Below are positions 16,024 to 24,927 of a stretch of DNA of 41,094 nt, piece by piece. This stretch comes from JAWPMV01 sp038527215 (GTDB taxonomy: Bacteria; Bacteroidota; Bacteroidia; J057): the NCBI GenBank assembly GCA_038527215.1, contig JBCBGC010000067.1, forward strand, positions 1 through 41,094, given 5' to 3'. The notes beneath the pieces are model-generated. The model was given only the letters and a program-made list of their open reading frames with translations. It made no database searches and was not told where the DNA came from. A program made the translations under genes and the position numbers. Numbering within the stretch: the stretch's first letter is position 1; each line of letters begins with the position of its first letter.

Positions 16024-19000
16024 GAGGGAGGTTGAGCCCATCTTTTCCAACTATACAGTCCGATCAATAAGATAAGTACGGCCAGTACTCCCCAGAGCCA
16101 GCTTCGCTGGCTGGCTGGCGCCGGTAACCGAATGGGTTCCATGTCTCCCATAGGGGTACTCGCCGCCCAGAAAAAAGGGTGAAGATCAAACTGGCTTTCC
16201 GCCTGGGTCATGTAGTCCAATTTGGCTTGACGAAGGGCCGAAGATTTGGAGAAACCGGCTTTTACGTATTGGTAAAATAGGGAAAGGATGCTGGCGGTGC
16301 TTAACTCTTCCACTTGCCAAAGGGTGGTGATGATACTGGAGGCCCCGGCATAAGAAAATCCTCGGGCCATGCTGATGATCCCCTCTCCCTTTGATGCTTT
16401 CCCCAGACTGGTTTCACAGGCACTCAACACCACCAGTTCTGCCTGCAAGTTGAGGGTATAGAGGTCCCTGATATTCAGTCTTCCGGAATCAGAATCAAAG
16501 TTGGCACCAGCCAGGGCCAAAAAGGACAGATCACTGTCCTCGTTGTCGAGGATCCCATGCGTAGAAAAATGGATAATGGGAAATTGCTCGACCAGTTGAC
16601 AGACTTGTTCTTTGGTAGCAGCCTCGTTAAAGAGCGGTTCAAGCCGGGTCACTTTCCCAATGGCTTCCACCTCCTCCAGGGAATAATTCAACCGACCCAA
16701 TCGATCCTTGGTGTTCGTAGCCTGCCCAGGCAGAGAAGGCCCTAATTCTTTGAAGTCCAGGGCAATGCCCAAAACTCCCTTTGCCATGTTGCGGATGGGG
16801 TTGGTACACATCTCTTCCATGAGGGTCTGAGAGAAGCAATAACTGATCTCGTGTTGATGGATCAAAAAGGGGTAGTCGCTATAGGGAAGGTGCTCGTCCA
16901 CGGCCGCTGTGAGCAGAGCGTCAAAGGGGACATATCCCAGACTGCCATCCGGGATGATCAGCAACTTTTGGGGCAGGTCATGTTGATCCTCAACGGGCTT
17001 GATCAGTTGGGCGTATAATTGATGGGCCGATTCCCGGTATTGTTGCTGGGACTGATCTCGGAGGGCCTGGGTTTTATGACCGATAGAGGCGGTATGAAAA
17101 GCCGAAATCCCCGCTTGAAGCCTAATCACGGCCTCGGCCAATTGGGCGGTATTTTCCTGACGAAATAGCTGGGCGGTGTCCGGCCCTACATAAAAAATGT
17201 AAGTAACAGAATCCCCCGTAAAGTATTCCAGGATGCCCTGATTCTGTGCCTGGGCAAAGGCCTGGGTTTCAGCCAGACTTTGTACCCGTAGATCGTATTT
17301 CAGGCGATAATATTCCGGATGATGCTCCTCGAGGTATACTTGTAAGGAATCATATTGCTTGCGTAAGGAAAAGAGGCGGCTTCGGGCAAAGGCCAGGGCT
17401 GACTTGGTTTTTTCCAGCTCTGATTTACCCAGATCATAGACGCGTTTTTCAGCATTGGCCACTTTTTGACGGAGGCTTTTCTCAAAATCCAGGGTCTCCT
17501 GGCTGAGTTGGCCATTGGCCAGGGCTTGTCCTTCCTGTCGGTTTTCGAGCAGTAGGTTTGCCCGGCTCTTTTCTATGAAGTAAAAAGCCTGCGCCAAATA
17601 CGCCTCCTTGGGTTCTCTTTTGTACAGCTCCCAAACCAGCGATAAGGCTTGCGGATAGAACCTGTGTATTTTCTCCAGGTACAGCAGCTTATCTGCTTCG
17701 GAGTTGATTTTCAAGCGCATGGTATCTGCCCATTGCTGAGCCAGGAGGAAAGTTTCCAAGCTGAGCTCTAGGTCTTCCCGGTCATTTTCTTGCTGACCTT
17801 TGGTCTGGAGGAGATGGGCTTTTTGGGTGAGAAAGCCAAAGACTTCCTTCTCCAAATCCGTTTTCGCCAGCCTTGGATTCACCCGAGGATTTTGCAGGGA
17901 CTGCAGGGGGAAGACACATTGCAAAGCTTGCTGATGCTCGGCCAAGGCCTGCCCATACTGGCCTTGCTGCTGAAGAATACTGGCGATATTGGCCAGGGCC
18001 TGGGCGGCCACGAAGGAATGTTCCCCTAACTTATTTTTGGCATAGCGGTAGGCTTTCCGATATGCCTCCAGGGCTTTTTCCTGCTTGCCTTGTTGCTGAT
18101 AGGTTTCCCCGAGAAATTTTACAGAAAGGGAATAGAGGATATCATCTCGCGCTTGGTCTGAACTGAACACCCGAATACCCATAGATAAATTTTCTTCGGC
18201 TGCTTGCCAGCTCTCCATATTGGTCAGGATCCGACCAAGGTTCATACTAGCTCTGCCATAGGATTTTTTCCGAGCTGGCCCCATAGAGAGATAAAGTTCT
18301 TTTACCATTTCCATTGAATCCCTGGCGACCTGATAGGCTCCCCGGCTATTATGAATCAGGGCAATATTTTGATTCAGCCCTGCCCGAGCGTGGGTAGCGT
18401 ATTCATAGTGGGAAAGAGCTTGTAGGTAATAGGCCTCCGCCTCATCCTCGTTCCCCATGGGTCGCATGAGATTTCCCAATAACCAATAGTATCTGCCCCA
18501 CATTAGGGACGAGGCATTAGAGGCTTCGTACAGCTCCGCAATTTCCCGCATGTGGTCCTCGGCCAGGGCGTATCGGCCTAGAATTTGGTTAACTGAAACC
18601 CACTGAAATAAAGTAGGAATCCAGTTGTCTGCCCAGATTTCCGGATGTTGCTCCCGTAGCCTGGAGGTAGCAGCTAAATAGGTCGCTGCCTCATGATGAT
18701 TGCCGATGCGGATAAAAAAGCCAGCAACCTTGCTCATGATTTTTAGCTTGAACGATACCTCTTTCGGTTCTTCTCCACTTAGCGTCTCCCCAGCTTTTTG
18801 ATAACAAGTCCGAGCCTGGTCCACTTTTTCCTGATGCATCGAATACCGCCCTTCGTTCAACCACCAGAGCGCCTCCAGTTTTTCAGAAAAGCTCATGCTG
18901 TTTCTCAGGGCCCGGCTCTTTTCATGGATGTTGATGGCCTGTTTGGATTGACGAGTGCTCCACAGATATTGGGTCTTCAAAAGCAGGTAGGTCGCATAAG

Positions 19001-19328
19001 GCTGGGTCAGGGTATCAGCCGGAGCTGAATATAAAGAATCGAGCACCTTGAGACAGCCCTCCACCTGCGCCTGTTCTCCCAAAAAATCATAGGCCTGTAG
19101 CAATCGCATCTGGTAGGCTAAGCCTTCATTTTCTGAAGCCTTGCTCTCAGCAGCGGCCTGGACCAGGGTACTGACCAGGGAGTCCCAACGCTCTGATTGT
19201 AAAAAAAACGCCTCTGGATCTCCTGAATAATCAGGAGAAACCAGAGGGGGTTCTGTTGCAGGGGTACAAGCAAACCCTATAAACATCAGCCAGCCCGAAA
19301 GAAGGCCCGCTGACAACGCGTTATTCAT
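16020..19328 (-). CDS. Full-length membrane-anchored TPR-CHAT protease of module B
   Basis: The protein has 1102 residues. An N-terminal hydrophobic segment (about 5-20) ends in FIGFACTP, possibly a lipoprotein signal with Cys21. TPR-type helical repeats fill about 40-600 (for example AEAYYLQALSHYEYA, ALEAYRKAYRYAKNKLGEHS, ALAEHQQALQC). A coiled-coil linker (about 615-690) leads to the CHAT domain (about 720-1055) with catalytic H924 in FSTHG and C971 in LSACET. A C-terminal membrane segment (about 1073-1093) ends in KRWAQPPS. TPRs probably sense a partner and gate the peptidase, as in type III-E TPR-CHAT (family knowledge). Its start overlaps the end of the lipoprotein gene by 8 bp, so it is the third gene of the subtilase operon. 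Topology is ambiguous: the signal suggests a periplasmic CHAT domain, but charges around the last segment do not settle it. Confidence 0.93.
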   Translation of the reverse strand: MNNALSAGLLSGWLMFIGFACTPATEPPLVSPDYSGDPEAFFLQSERWDSLVSTLVQAAAESKASENEGLAYQMRLLQAYDFLGEQAQVEGCLKVLDSLYSAPADTLTQPYATYLLLKTQYLWSTRQSKQAINIHEKSRALRNSMSFSEKLEALWWLNEGRYSMHQEKVDQARTCYQKAGETLSGEEPKEVSFKLKIMSKVAGFFIRIGNHHEAATYLAATSRLREQHPEIWADNWIPTLFQWVSVNQILGRYALAEDHMREIAELYEASNASSLMWGRYYWLLGNLMRPMGNEDEAEAYYLQALSHYEYATHARAGLNQNIALIHNSRGAYQVARDSMEMVKELYLSMGPARKKSYGRASMNLGRILTNMESWQAAEENLSMGIRVFSSDQARDDILYSLSVKFLGETYQQQGKQEKALEAYRKAYRYAKNKLGEHSFVAAQALANIASILQQQGQYGQALAEHQQALQCVFPLQSLQNPRVNPRLAKTDLEKEVFGFLTQKAHLLQTKGQQENDREDLELSLETFLLAQQWADTMRLKINSEADKLLYLEKIHRFYPQALSLVWELYKREPKEAYLAQAFYFIEKSRANLLLENRQEGQALANGQLSQETLDFEKSLRQKVANAEKRVYDLGKSELEKTKSALAFARSRLFSLRKQYDSLQVYLEEHHPEYYRLKYDLRVQSLAETQAFAQAQNQGILEYFTGDSVTYIFYVGPDTAQLFRQENTAQLAEAVIRLQAGISAFHTASIGHKTQALRDQSQQQYRESAHQLYAQLIKPVEDQHDLPQKLLIIPDGSLGYVPFDALLTAAVDEHLPYSDYPFLIHQHEISYCFSQTLMEEMCTNPIRNMAKGVLGIALDFKELGPSLPGQATNTKDRLGRLNYSLEEVEAIGKVTRLEPLFNEAATKEQVCQLVEQFPIIHFSTHGILDNEDSDLSFLALAGANFDSDSGRLNIRDLYTLNLQAELVVLSACETSLGKASKGEGIISMARGFSYAGASSIITTLWQVEELSTASILSLFYQYVKAGFSKSSALRQAKLDYMTQAESQFDLHPFFWAASTPMGDMEPIRLPAPASQRSWLWGVLAVLILLIGLYSWKRWAQPPS

Positions 19329-20076
19329 TGATTATTTCTACACTTTCTACAAATCGATTTTCTTCCCGATAACTGAATCGCAGGACGTAATCTCCATCGG
19401 GATAATTCGTTCTCACAATTTTCACATAATGGCCCAATTGCGAGAAAACGGTGAACTCATCAATATTATCGCCGGGATTAGGATCGTCAGTAAATACTCC
19501 AGGAGGAGGAAATTCACCATCCATCAGCCCCTCGTAATAATTTTTGTGGTCTTCAAAACTTCCGGGAAACAAGGAGACGCTGAGGTATTTCGCAGGTATG
19601 GTATTGCTCTCAGGCACGGTGTCCTTGCAGGTCCGCAGAAAGATGATCGACCCTACATCTGGACCGTCATCAAACAGGGCAGCCTTCTGAAAAACAGCCT
19701 CCTCGCTGAAGGAATTCAGGCTGGCAAAGCCGTCCTCATCGTTCCCATCTCCGTCGTCATACCCACCGGGCGGGGGCTCGTTACAGGCTTGAGAATCATG
19801 CCCCTCTTCGTCCAACTCCGGTGCCGCTATCGCCGTGAATAAAGGGTCTTCAGGCGAGGGGGGAACGATCTCTGGTTTATGAGCCAAAAAAGTGTCTCTT
19901 TCCCCATACTTGTACAGTGCCCCTTTTGCACTGGTTATTTTCAAGGAGGTTAGGTTAACCTCAATTTTCGTATTATCAGGTGGACATTGAATTCCACAGG
20001 AATACGCCTGCATCATCAAACACAGCATCACAAGCCATGTTCCCATGCTTAAGTAGTTAAATTTAGGTATGTTCAT
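19321..20076 (-). CDS. Predicted lipoprotein of the subtilase/TPR-CHAT operon
   Basis: The protein has 251 residues, with a hydrophobic signal (about 10-26, GTWLVMLCLMMQAYSC) ending in a plausible lipidated Cys. The mature part begins GIQCPPDNTKIEVNLTSLKI and contains an acidic, Gly/Asp-rich stretch at about 88-118 (EPPPGGYDDGDGNDEDG) that could bind calcium. Beta-strand-like segments follow, ending in VKIVRTNYPDGDYVLRFSYRE and VESVEIINE. I do not recognise the family. It starts 65 bp after the subtilase stop and overlaps the TPR-CHAT start by 8 bp, so the three are co-transcribed and translation of the protease is likely coupled to it. A role as a periplasmic or outer-membrane sensor, or as an inhibitor of the protease, would fit but is inference. 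Confidence 0.75.
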   Translation of the reverse strand: MNIPKFNYLSMGTWLVMLCLMMQAYSCGIQCPPDNTKIEVNLTSLKITSAKGALYKYGERDTFLAHKPEIVPPSPEDPLFTAIAAPELDEEGHDSQACNEPPPGGYDDGDGNDEDGFASLNSFSEEAVFQKAALFDDGPDVGSIIFLRTCKDTVPESNTIPAKYLSVSLFPGSFEDHKNYYEGLMDGEFPPPGVFTDDPNPGDNIDEFTVFSQLGHYVKIVRTNYPDGDYVLRFSYREENRFVESVEIINE

Positions 20077-20141
20077 AGGCGGTAATTGTTGAGTGATTGG
20101 ATAAAATATTAGCTATGGAAAAAGGAATGGCTTGCCTGGAT

Positions 20142-23100
20142 TCATCCGTCATCTTCATCTAAATAGGCAATCAGATCAGGGTGGCATAGCAGTTCCTTTA
20201 ACATCGATTTCCAGTCCTGGGAAGCATCATCCGCCGGGGGAGTTCCTGAGGCAGATTTTACCTTTGATTTTTTCATACAAGCTCTCAGCTCTTCGACATC
20301 CAGTCCTTGAGTTTCAAGCCAGTGCCAGAAACTTTTTTGTTTCAACAGACAGTCCAACCATTGGCTCCATGCTGACGATTGTTGCTCACTTGGCCGTGGG
20401 CTTCGAGGGGCTGGCTGGTTTCCATTTCTCCAAACCTGAGCAGTCAGCACTTTTTCACGTTGAAAGGGATCTCCTCCCAATGTTTGGCCCTGGCTCAGAA
20501 TTCTAAACGAATAGACGCCATCTTGTCTTAAGTCTACCGCAGCTTCGAATCTTCCGGGGATTACTTCCTCCAATCTTATTTCTTCCTGCTGGCCCCGTGG
20601 ATAGGTAATTTCCGCCCGTACAAAAGCCCTGGCTTCCAGGGGAATCCCGACTTCCTCGAGATTAACGGTGATATAGGCTGAGCCACCAGCCTCAAAACTT
20701 GATTGGTCCAAAGCTGCCTGTAATTTCAGAGTAGATCGGCTATACACATTCAGGCTGAAAGGCACAGATCTCATCGCGGGTTGAGCAGCAGCCTGGGCCT
20801 CGGCTCTGGCAGCAGAAAGCAGGCCTGGATGATAGGCCGAAATCAAGCTTACGTGTTTAGGCCTTAAGGATAGGTGTACTTTCCACCAACCTTGCCGGAT
20901 CACTTCGTCTTCAGTCAGGATCGGCAGGTTGATCCGATAAAACTGCATGATGCCGTTGGCTTCAAACTGCACGGCTGGATGCGAGTCTGACACCTCGACA
21001 TTAATGGTTTTACCACTGGGGGTTTCCAGCGTCATCGATATCAATCTCGGCCCGGGAGAAAGCAAAACGACCTCAATTTGATAGGTTGTTCCACTGACCA
21101 GGAAGGGAATTTCCTGAGCTAAGCCTTCATAGAGTCTCCCATCGGGATCGAGGATAATGTCCTTGTTTTCAATGCCCGCCAGGATTTGGTGAAAATATTT
21201 GGCCAATCGGAATTGGCTATCGGCGGAAATGGTATCGGTGAGCAGTAAGTAGCCGTTATGATCGTTGCATAAGGCTCTTAAAGCGGAAGGCCTGATTTGA
21301 GAAGCGGTTCCCAGGCCTACCGCAAATACGTGGTCATCAATTAAATGTTCTACATCAGCTATGTATCTACGTGAGTAACGGCCATGGTTTTCCTGACCAT
21401 CTGTGAATACCACCATTACCCGGTTATCATAAAGGGTTTCTGAGGAAAGCATATCCTGGCCCTTAGCCACCGCTTCTCCTATAGAAGTAAATCCCCCATC
21501 GTTTGGCTCATAAGCCCCTAGAACAGCATTAGCTGATGCTTTCCCGCTTGGGGTGGCCGGGGTGATGCCAAGTTCCTCGTAGGGGTTATGGTCAAAGGCT
21601 ACAATGCCAATGCCATGATGCGCCTCCATGAGATTAATAAATGGTGGGATGGAATACCTCAGTACGTCTGCTCTAGTAACCCCAGGCCCCAGGCCAGAGG
21701 TTCTTTCCATGCTACCGGACTGATCCAACACCAGCAGCACCCCCGTTTTTACCGGATCAGTGGTATTTGCAGCAACAGCAATATCCCACTCCTGCATGGT
21801 CTGGGTCCATCGGACCCTAATGGTAGTCGTAGCACTGCTTCCGGCAAGGCCGGGGGTATATGTAACCCATACTCTGGCCGTACGGGGACTGCCATCATCA
21901 GCAACGCCCAGCGATACCTTAGAAAAGGGAAGGGAAAAATTCCCGCCTGCTCCAGATACCACTTCCAGGTCTACCGGTTGCCGCGCTTTTACCGAGAAAA
22001 CAATGGGCCTGGAGGTGGCAGGTCCCTCCGGAATATCTGTAAAAAACAGGAAATCACTGGAGGGGATGACCTCAGCCTGAAACCCAGCCACCAGATTGGC
22101 CACATTTAGCCGCCCAAATCCTGAAATGCCATGTCCTGCATCCTGTGGACAGGTAGCTATGGGAGGTAAGGCTGTCGGATTGAGCGGATTGGTGGTATTC
22201 TGCAGTCTGACCTTTACTTGAGCAAACGTAAGATCCGGCTCGTGGGATAGCAACAGCCCCAAAGCAGCAGATAGGGAGGGGGCAGAGTAAGACGTACCGG
22301 TCCTCGTGGTGTGCCCAGACGGATTTCCAGTAGAAAGAATGCCCACATTTACGCCTGTAGCCGAGGTATCAATCTCATCGCCAAAGTTTGAACAAGGGTA
22401 GAGGAATTCCTGACCACTTACATTCCGAGCCGTGGAATTAGCGACAGCAAAGGTATGGTCATCTGCTGCCATGGTTTCATACCCAAAAATATTCTTCCCT
22501 TGATTTCCCGCAGAATAGACCACCAGCGTACCTTTTCCTCCTCTACCTTGTATGGCCATCAACTCATAAGAAATGTGGTAAAGGTCGCAAGCGGCATTGC
22601 CCATGCATCCATGAGAGCAATTAATAATATCTGCATGATGGTTAGGTGGCAGAACCTGCCAAACCCAGGTAGCATTTATCGGCAGACCAGGATCGATGGA
22701 AGTATGGACAGGCAGCCCGGCTAGCCAAAGTAAGATATACACATAGCGTGCAGAGGCAACCGAAGGCTTTTTGACTGCGACTTGGATAGTATTCGATGCG
22801 ATCCCGGCCAGCCCCTTGGAATTATCGGTAATGGCGGCGATTATCCCTTGCACAGCCAACCCATGGTAACTATGGTCATGGCCACAATTCGTAACGGGAT
22901 TGGTAGTAAAGTTCAAACAGGCGGCGATCTGGTCTTCGCCATTGGTCAGGACTCCCCCAATATCATCATGAATATAATGTCCTGACCTGTTAATGCCAGA
23001 ATCTACCGTGGCAATCACCACCTCAGGATTCCCATATTTCCAGTCTGGATTCAGATCCTTAAGGATTTCCCAGGCTCCAGGCACCTCTTGGTTAAAGAAG

Positions 23101-24059
23101 TTATGCTGAGAAGTCAGGTTCAGATCATCAGGCAGGGTCGGAGGTGCCGCATGATCATGGATTTCAACTAGCAAATCCGGCTCTCCGAAATGCAAATACC
23201 CCTCGGCCATCCAGTCCTCAATGATGTCCAGGTGTTCCTGATAATCTCCGGTATGGAAGGCGATCATGTATAATAAAGGAGCCTGGATCAAAGGCCGGGT
23301 GATTTGCCCGTTCTTTTCCTCCAGAGCAGATCGTATTTTTTGAAAGGCTGTCTCATCCTTTGCCCTAATGACAAACTCATTGTCCAGGACTTTTACCTGC
23401 TGTTGCTTAAGATCCACTGGTATACCCAGACGCACTCCGGGGCCCCATTGCTCCCGTAATCTCTCTCTAACCTTTTGCCGGGTTTCGGCATCAACGGCGT
23501 TCTCTGTATTAAAAAGCAAGATGGCGCTCTCGGCGGTAATGAAATCCTTGGCGCCAGAACCTTGAGAGGTATTAGAGATAGGTAATTCCTCCGTATCCCA
23601 GTATAAATCCCGCTTAAAACCAAACTCCTCCTCCAGAACCTTGACAATATCATCTATATCCTGCCCGTGTTGATTCAGCGGATTATGCACTTCAAAAACT
23701 ACCGCGCTTCGGTTTTTTGGCGGTTCAAAAGGCACCAAATGCTCTCCCATGCGATAGTAGGGCCAGTCCTTCTTACCAAGGTAGACGGAAGTAGATTTGC
23801 CTTCGGAGCCGACTACCACCTTTCTGGCAGGAGATACCAGTTCCCCCGCTTTTACTTCTACCTCATAAGTCCCCGGTTCAACAAAAGCACGAAAAATAAC
23901 GTCTCCTTTTGCCCTTGTTAAAGAGATGGATTTTCCTTCCTGCTTTAGCTTCAGGCTAATGCGGCCCTTGTAGTGGGTCCCTCCGATGTCATGTACCGAT
24001 ATGCGGACCGGCACCCCCGTGGGGGGCTTATAGGTTGGGTTGTGAACGAGTAAGGGCAT
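20142..24059 (-). CDS. Subtilase (S8) fused to a vWA domain, first gene of the module B operon
   Basis: The protein has 1305 residues and no signal peptide. The N-terminal roughly 330 residues begin with a carboxypeptidase-regulatory-like beta domain (VPVRISVHDIGGTHYKG...YEVEVKAGE) and then an unrecognised region. The S8 domain (about 345-640) has the complete catalytic triad: D353 in TVDSGIN, H399 in YHGLAVQG and S590 in GTSYSAP, plus oxyanion Asn in SAGNQGKN. A beta linker (about 660-770) precedes the vWA domain (about 775-945), with full metal-site motifs: D779 in DQSGSM, FTSIGEA and VVFTDGQEN. A C-terminal beta region and a final small helical, Trp- and Cys-containing segment (about 1225-1305) follow. 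The subtilase motif HGLAVQG departs from the usual HGTHVAG. It heads an operon with the lipoprotein and TPR-CHAT genes under the module B promoter element. Whether it acts in the cytoplasm or is exported by an unusual route is unknown. Confidence 0.92.
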   Translation of the reverse strand: MPLLVHNPTYKPPTGVPVRISVHDIGGTHYKGRISLKLKQEGKSISLTRAKGDVIFRAFVEPGTYEVEVKAGELVSPARKVVVGSEGKSTSVYLGKKDWPYYRMGEHLVPFEPPKNRSAVVFEVHNPLNQHGQDIDDIVKVLEEEFGFKRDLYWDTEELPISNTSQGSGAKDFITAESAILLFNTENAVDAETRQKVRERLREQWGPGVRLGIPVDLKQQQVKVLDNEFVIRAKDETAFQKIRSALEEKNGQITRPLIQAPLLYMIAFHTGDYQEHLDIIEDWMAEGYLHFGEPDLLVEIHDHAAPPTLPDDLNLTSQHNFFNQEVPGAWEILKDLNPDWKYGNPEVVIATVDSGINRSGHYIHDDIGGVLTNGEDQIAACLNFTTNPVTNCGHDHSYHGLAVQGIIAAITDNSKGLAGIASNTIQVAVKKPSVASARYVYILLWLAGLPVHTSIDPGLPINATWVWQVLPPNHHADIINCSHGCMGNAACDLYHISYELMAIQGRGGKGTLVVYSAGNQGKNIFGYETMAADDHTFAVANSTARNVSGQEFLYPCSNFGDEIDTSATGVNVGILSTGNPSGHTTRTGTSYSAPSLSAALGLLLSHEPDLTFAQVKVRLQNTTNPLNPTALPPIATCPQDAGHGISGFGRLNVANLVAGFQAEVIPSSDFLFFTDIPEGPATSRPIVFSVKARQPVDLEVVSGAGGNFSLPFSKVSLGVADDGSPRTARVWVTYTPGLAGSSATTTIRVRWTQTMQEWDIAVAANTTDPVKTGVLLVLDQSGSMERTSGLGPGVTRADVLRYSIPPFINLMEAHHGIGIVAFDHNPYEELGITPATPSGKASANAVLGAYEPNDGGFTSIGEAVAKGQDMLSSETLYDNRVMVVFTDGQENHGRYSRRYIADVEHLIDDHVFAVGLGTASQIRPSALRALCNDHNGYLLLTDTISADSQFRLAKYFHQILAGIENKDIILDPDGRLYEGLAQEIPFLVSGTTYQIEVVLLSPGPRLISMTLETPSGKTINVEVSDSHPAVQFEANGIMQFYRINLPILTEDEVIRQGWWKVHLSLRPKHVSLISAYHPGLLSAARAEAQAAAQPAMRSVPFSLNVYSRSTLKLQAALDQSSFEAGGSAYITVNLEEVGIPLEARAFVRAEITYPRGQQEEIRLEEVIPGRFEAAVDLRQDGVYSFRILSQGQTLGGDPFQREKVLTAQVWRNGNQPAPRSPRPSEQQSSAWSQWLDCLLKQKSFWHWLETQGLDVEELRACMKKSKVKSASGTPPADDASQDWKSMLKELLCHPDLIAYLDEDDG

Positions 24060-24259
24060 AGGCTACAGCAAGATTAGGCATTATGGAAGAATGGTTGAAC
24101 TTTCGGGTCAGTCCTAACCGCTGTATACCCTTCCCGTGGAAACAATCAATCGTCTCTTCGGATAAGCTTTCATGCGTTCGGTTTTTAGGACTCAAAAAAG
24201 GACACCAGAATAAAAAGAACTCTATTCTTTCAAGCAGAAATTCTCTCTTTTTCGATAAT

Positions 24260-24288
24260 CTTAATACCAGGAATAGGGAAAACGTTAC
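24260..24288 (-). promoter_or_regulatory. Module B promoter element of the subtilase/lipoprotein/TPR-CHAT operon
   Basis: On the minus strand: GTAACGTTTTCC (24288-24277), 8 nt, GGTATTAAG (24268-24260). It is identical to the sigma-gene copy over TGTAACGTTTTCC and to the vWA copy over GGTATTAAG, with the same spacing. The predicted transcript start is near 24253, about 195 nt before the subtilase ATG. The remaining gene-free sequence up to 24468 shows no other feature I can support. Confidence 0.75.
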
Positions 24289-24468
24289 AGCGACCTCCAA
24301 ACTTTTGTAGCAAGGAAGGCCTACGTCGAAGCGGGTAGGGAGTGTATTGCATTTTGGGTTTCCTCATGTTCAGTAAGGGCAAGACATTACCCATTACCGT
24401 TCATTAAGGTAATCAGAAAGTATTGATTTTCCGAATAGTTTTCTTCTATAATAAATCTGATTCGATGA

Positions 24469-24864
24469 TTAATCGATCAGTCCCCGCAGGCTCACGTACA
24501 CCGCCTGCTGGTCTTTTTCTTCCCACCGGAAGTCCCGGAGACCCGCCCCGTGACGGCCTACATTATTCTGCAGACGATCCACCTGAGGGTCTTTGGCCCG
24601 AACCTCCACCCATAGTTCTCCGCAGAAATCCGCTCCGTAGGCATTTAAAATGAGCAGGTCTCGCCCAGCTTTGGTTTCTCGGCGCGTAAAATAATAGCCT
24701 ACCTCATAGTCTGCTTCCTGAATCATCTGCCGAAGCTCGGCCTGGAAGGCGACCGCATCATGTTGGAGGGCTTGTAAGCGGGGATGGAGTTGGTCGGCAT
24801 CACAACCCGGCTGGTCACAGCTGAGCAATAGGCAAGAGAGGAGAAAAAGGCAGAAGTAGCGCAT
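24469..24864 (-). CDS. Small predicted lipoprotein
   Basis: The protein has 131 residues with a classic lipoprotein signal (MRYFCLFLLSCLLLSC, lipobox LLSC, Cys16). The mature part has further Cys residues (CDQPGCDADQ), a helical segment with RLQALQHDAVAFQAELRQMI and a beta-rich end (FCGELWVEVRAKD, AVYVSLRGLID). I do not recognise the family. It starts 63 bp after the sensor-kinase stop on the same strand and may be the last gene of that operon, for example as an accessory to signal sensing. No terminator is obvious between them. Confidence 0.7.
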   Translation of the reverse strand: MRYFCLFLLSCLLLSCDQPGCDADQLHPRLQALQHDAVAFQAELRQMIQEADYEVGYYFTRRETKAGRDLLILNAYGADFCGELWVEVRAKDPQVDRLQNNVGRHGAGLRDFRWEEKDQQAVYVSLRGLID

Positions 24865-24927
24865 ATGAAGATTCTTTTCTCCAAAATGCGCAATACTTCT
24901 CTTGATGCCTAAGCTAAAAAATTTCTC

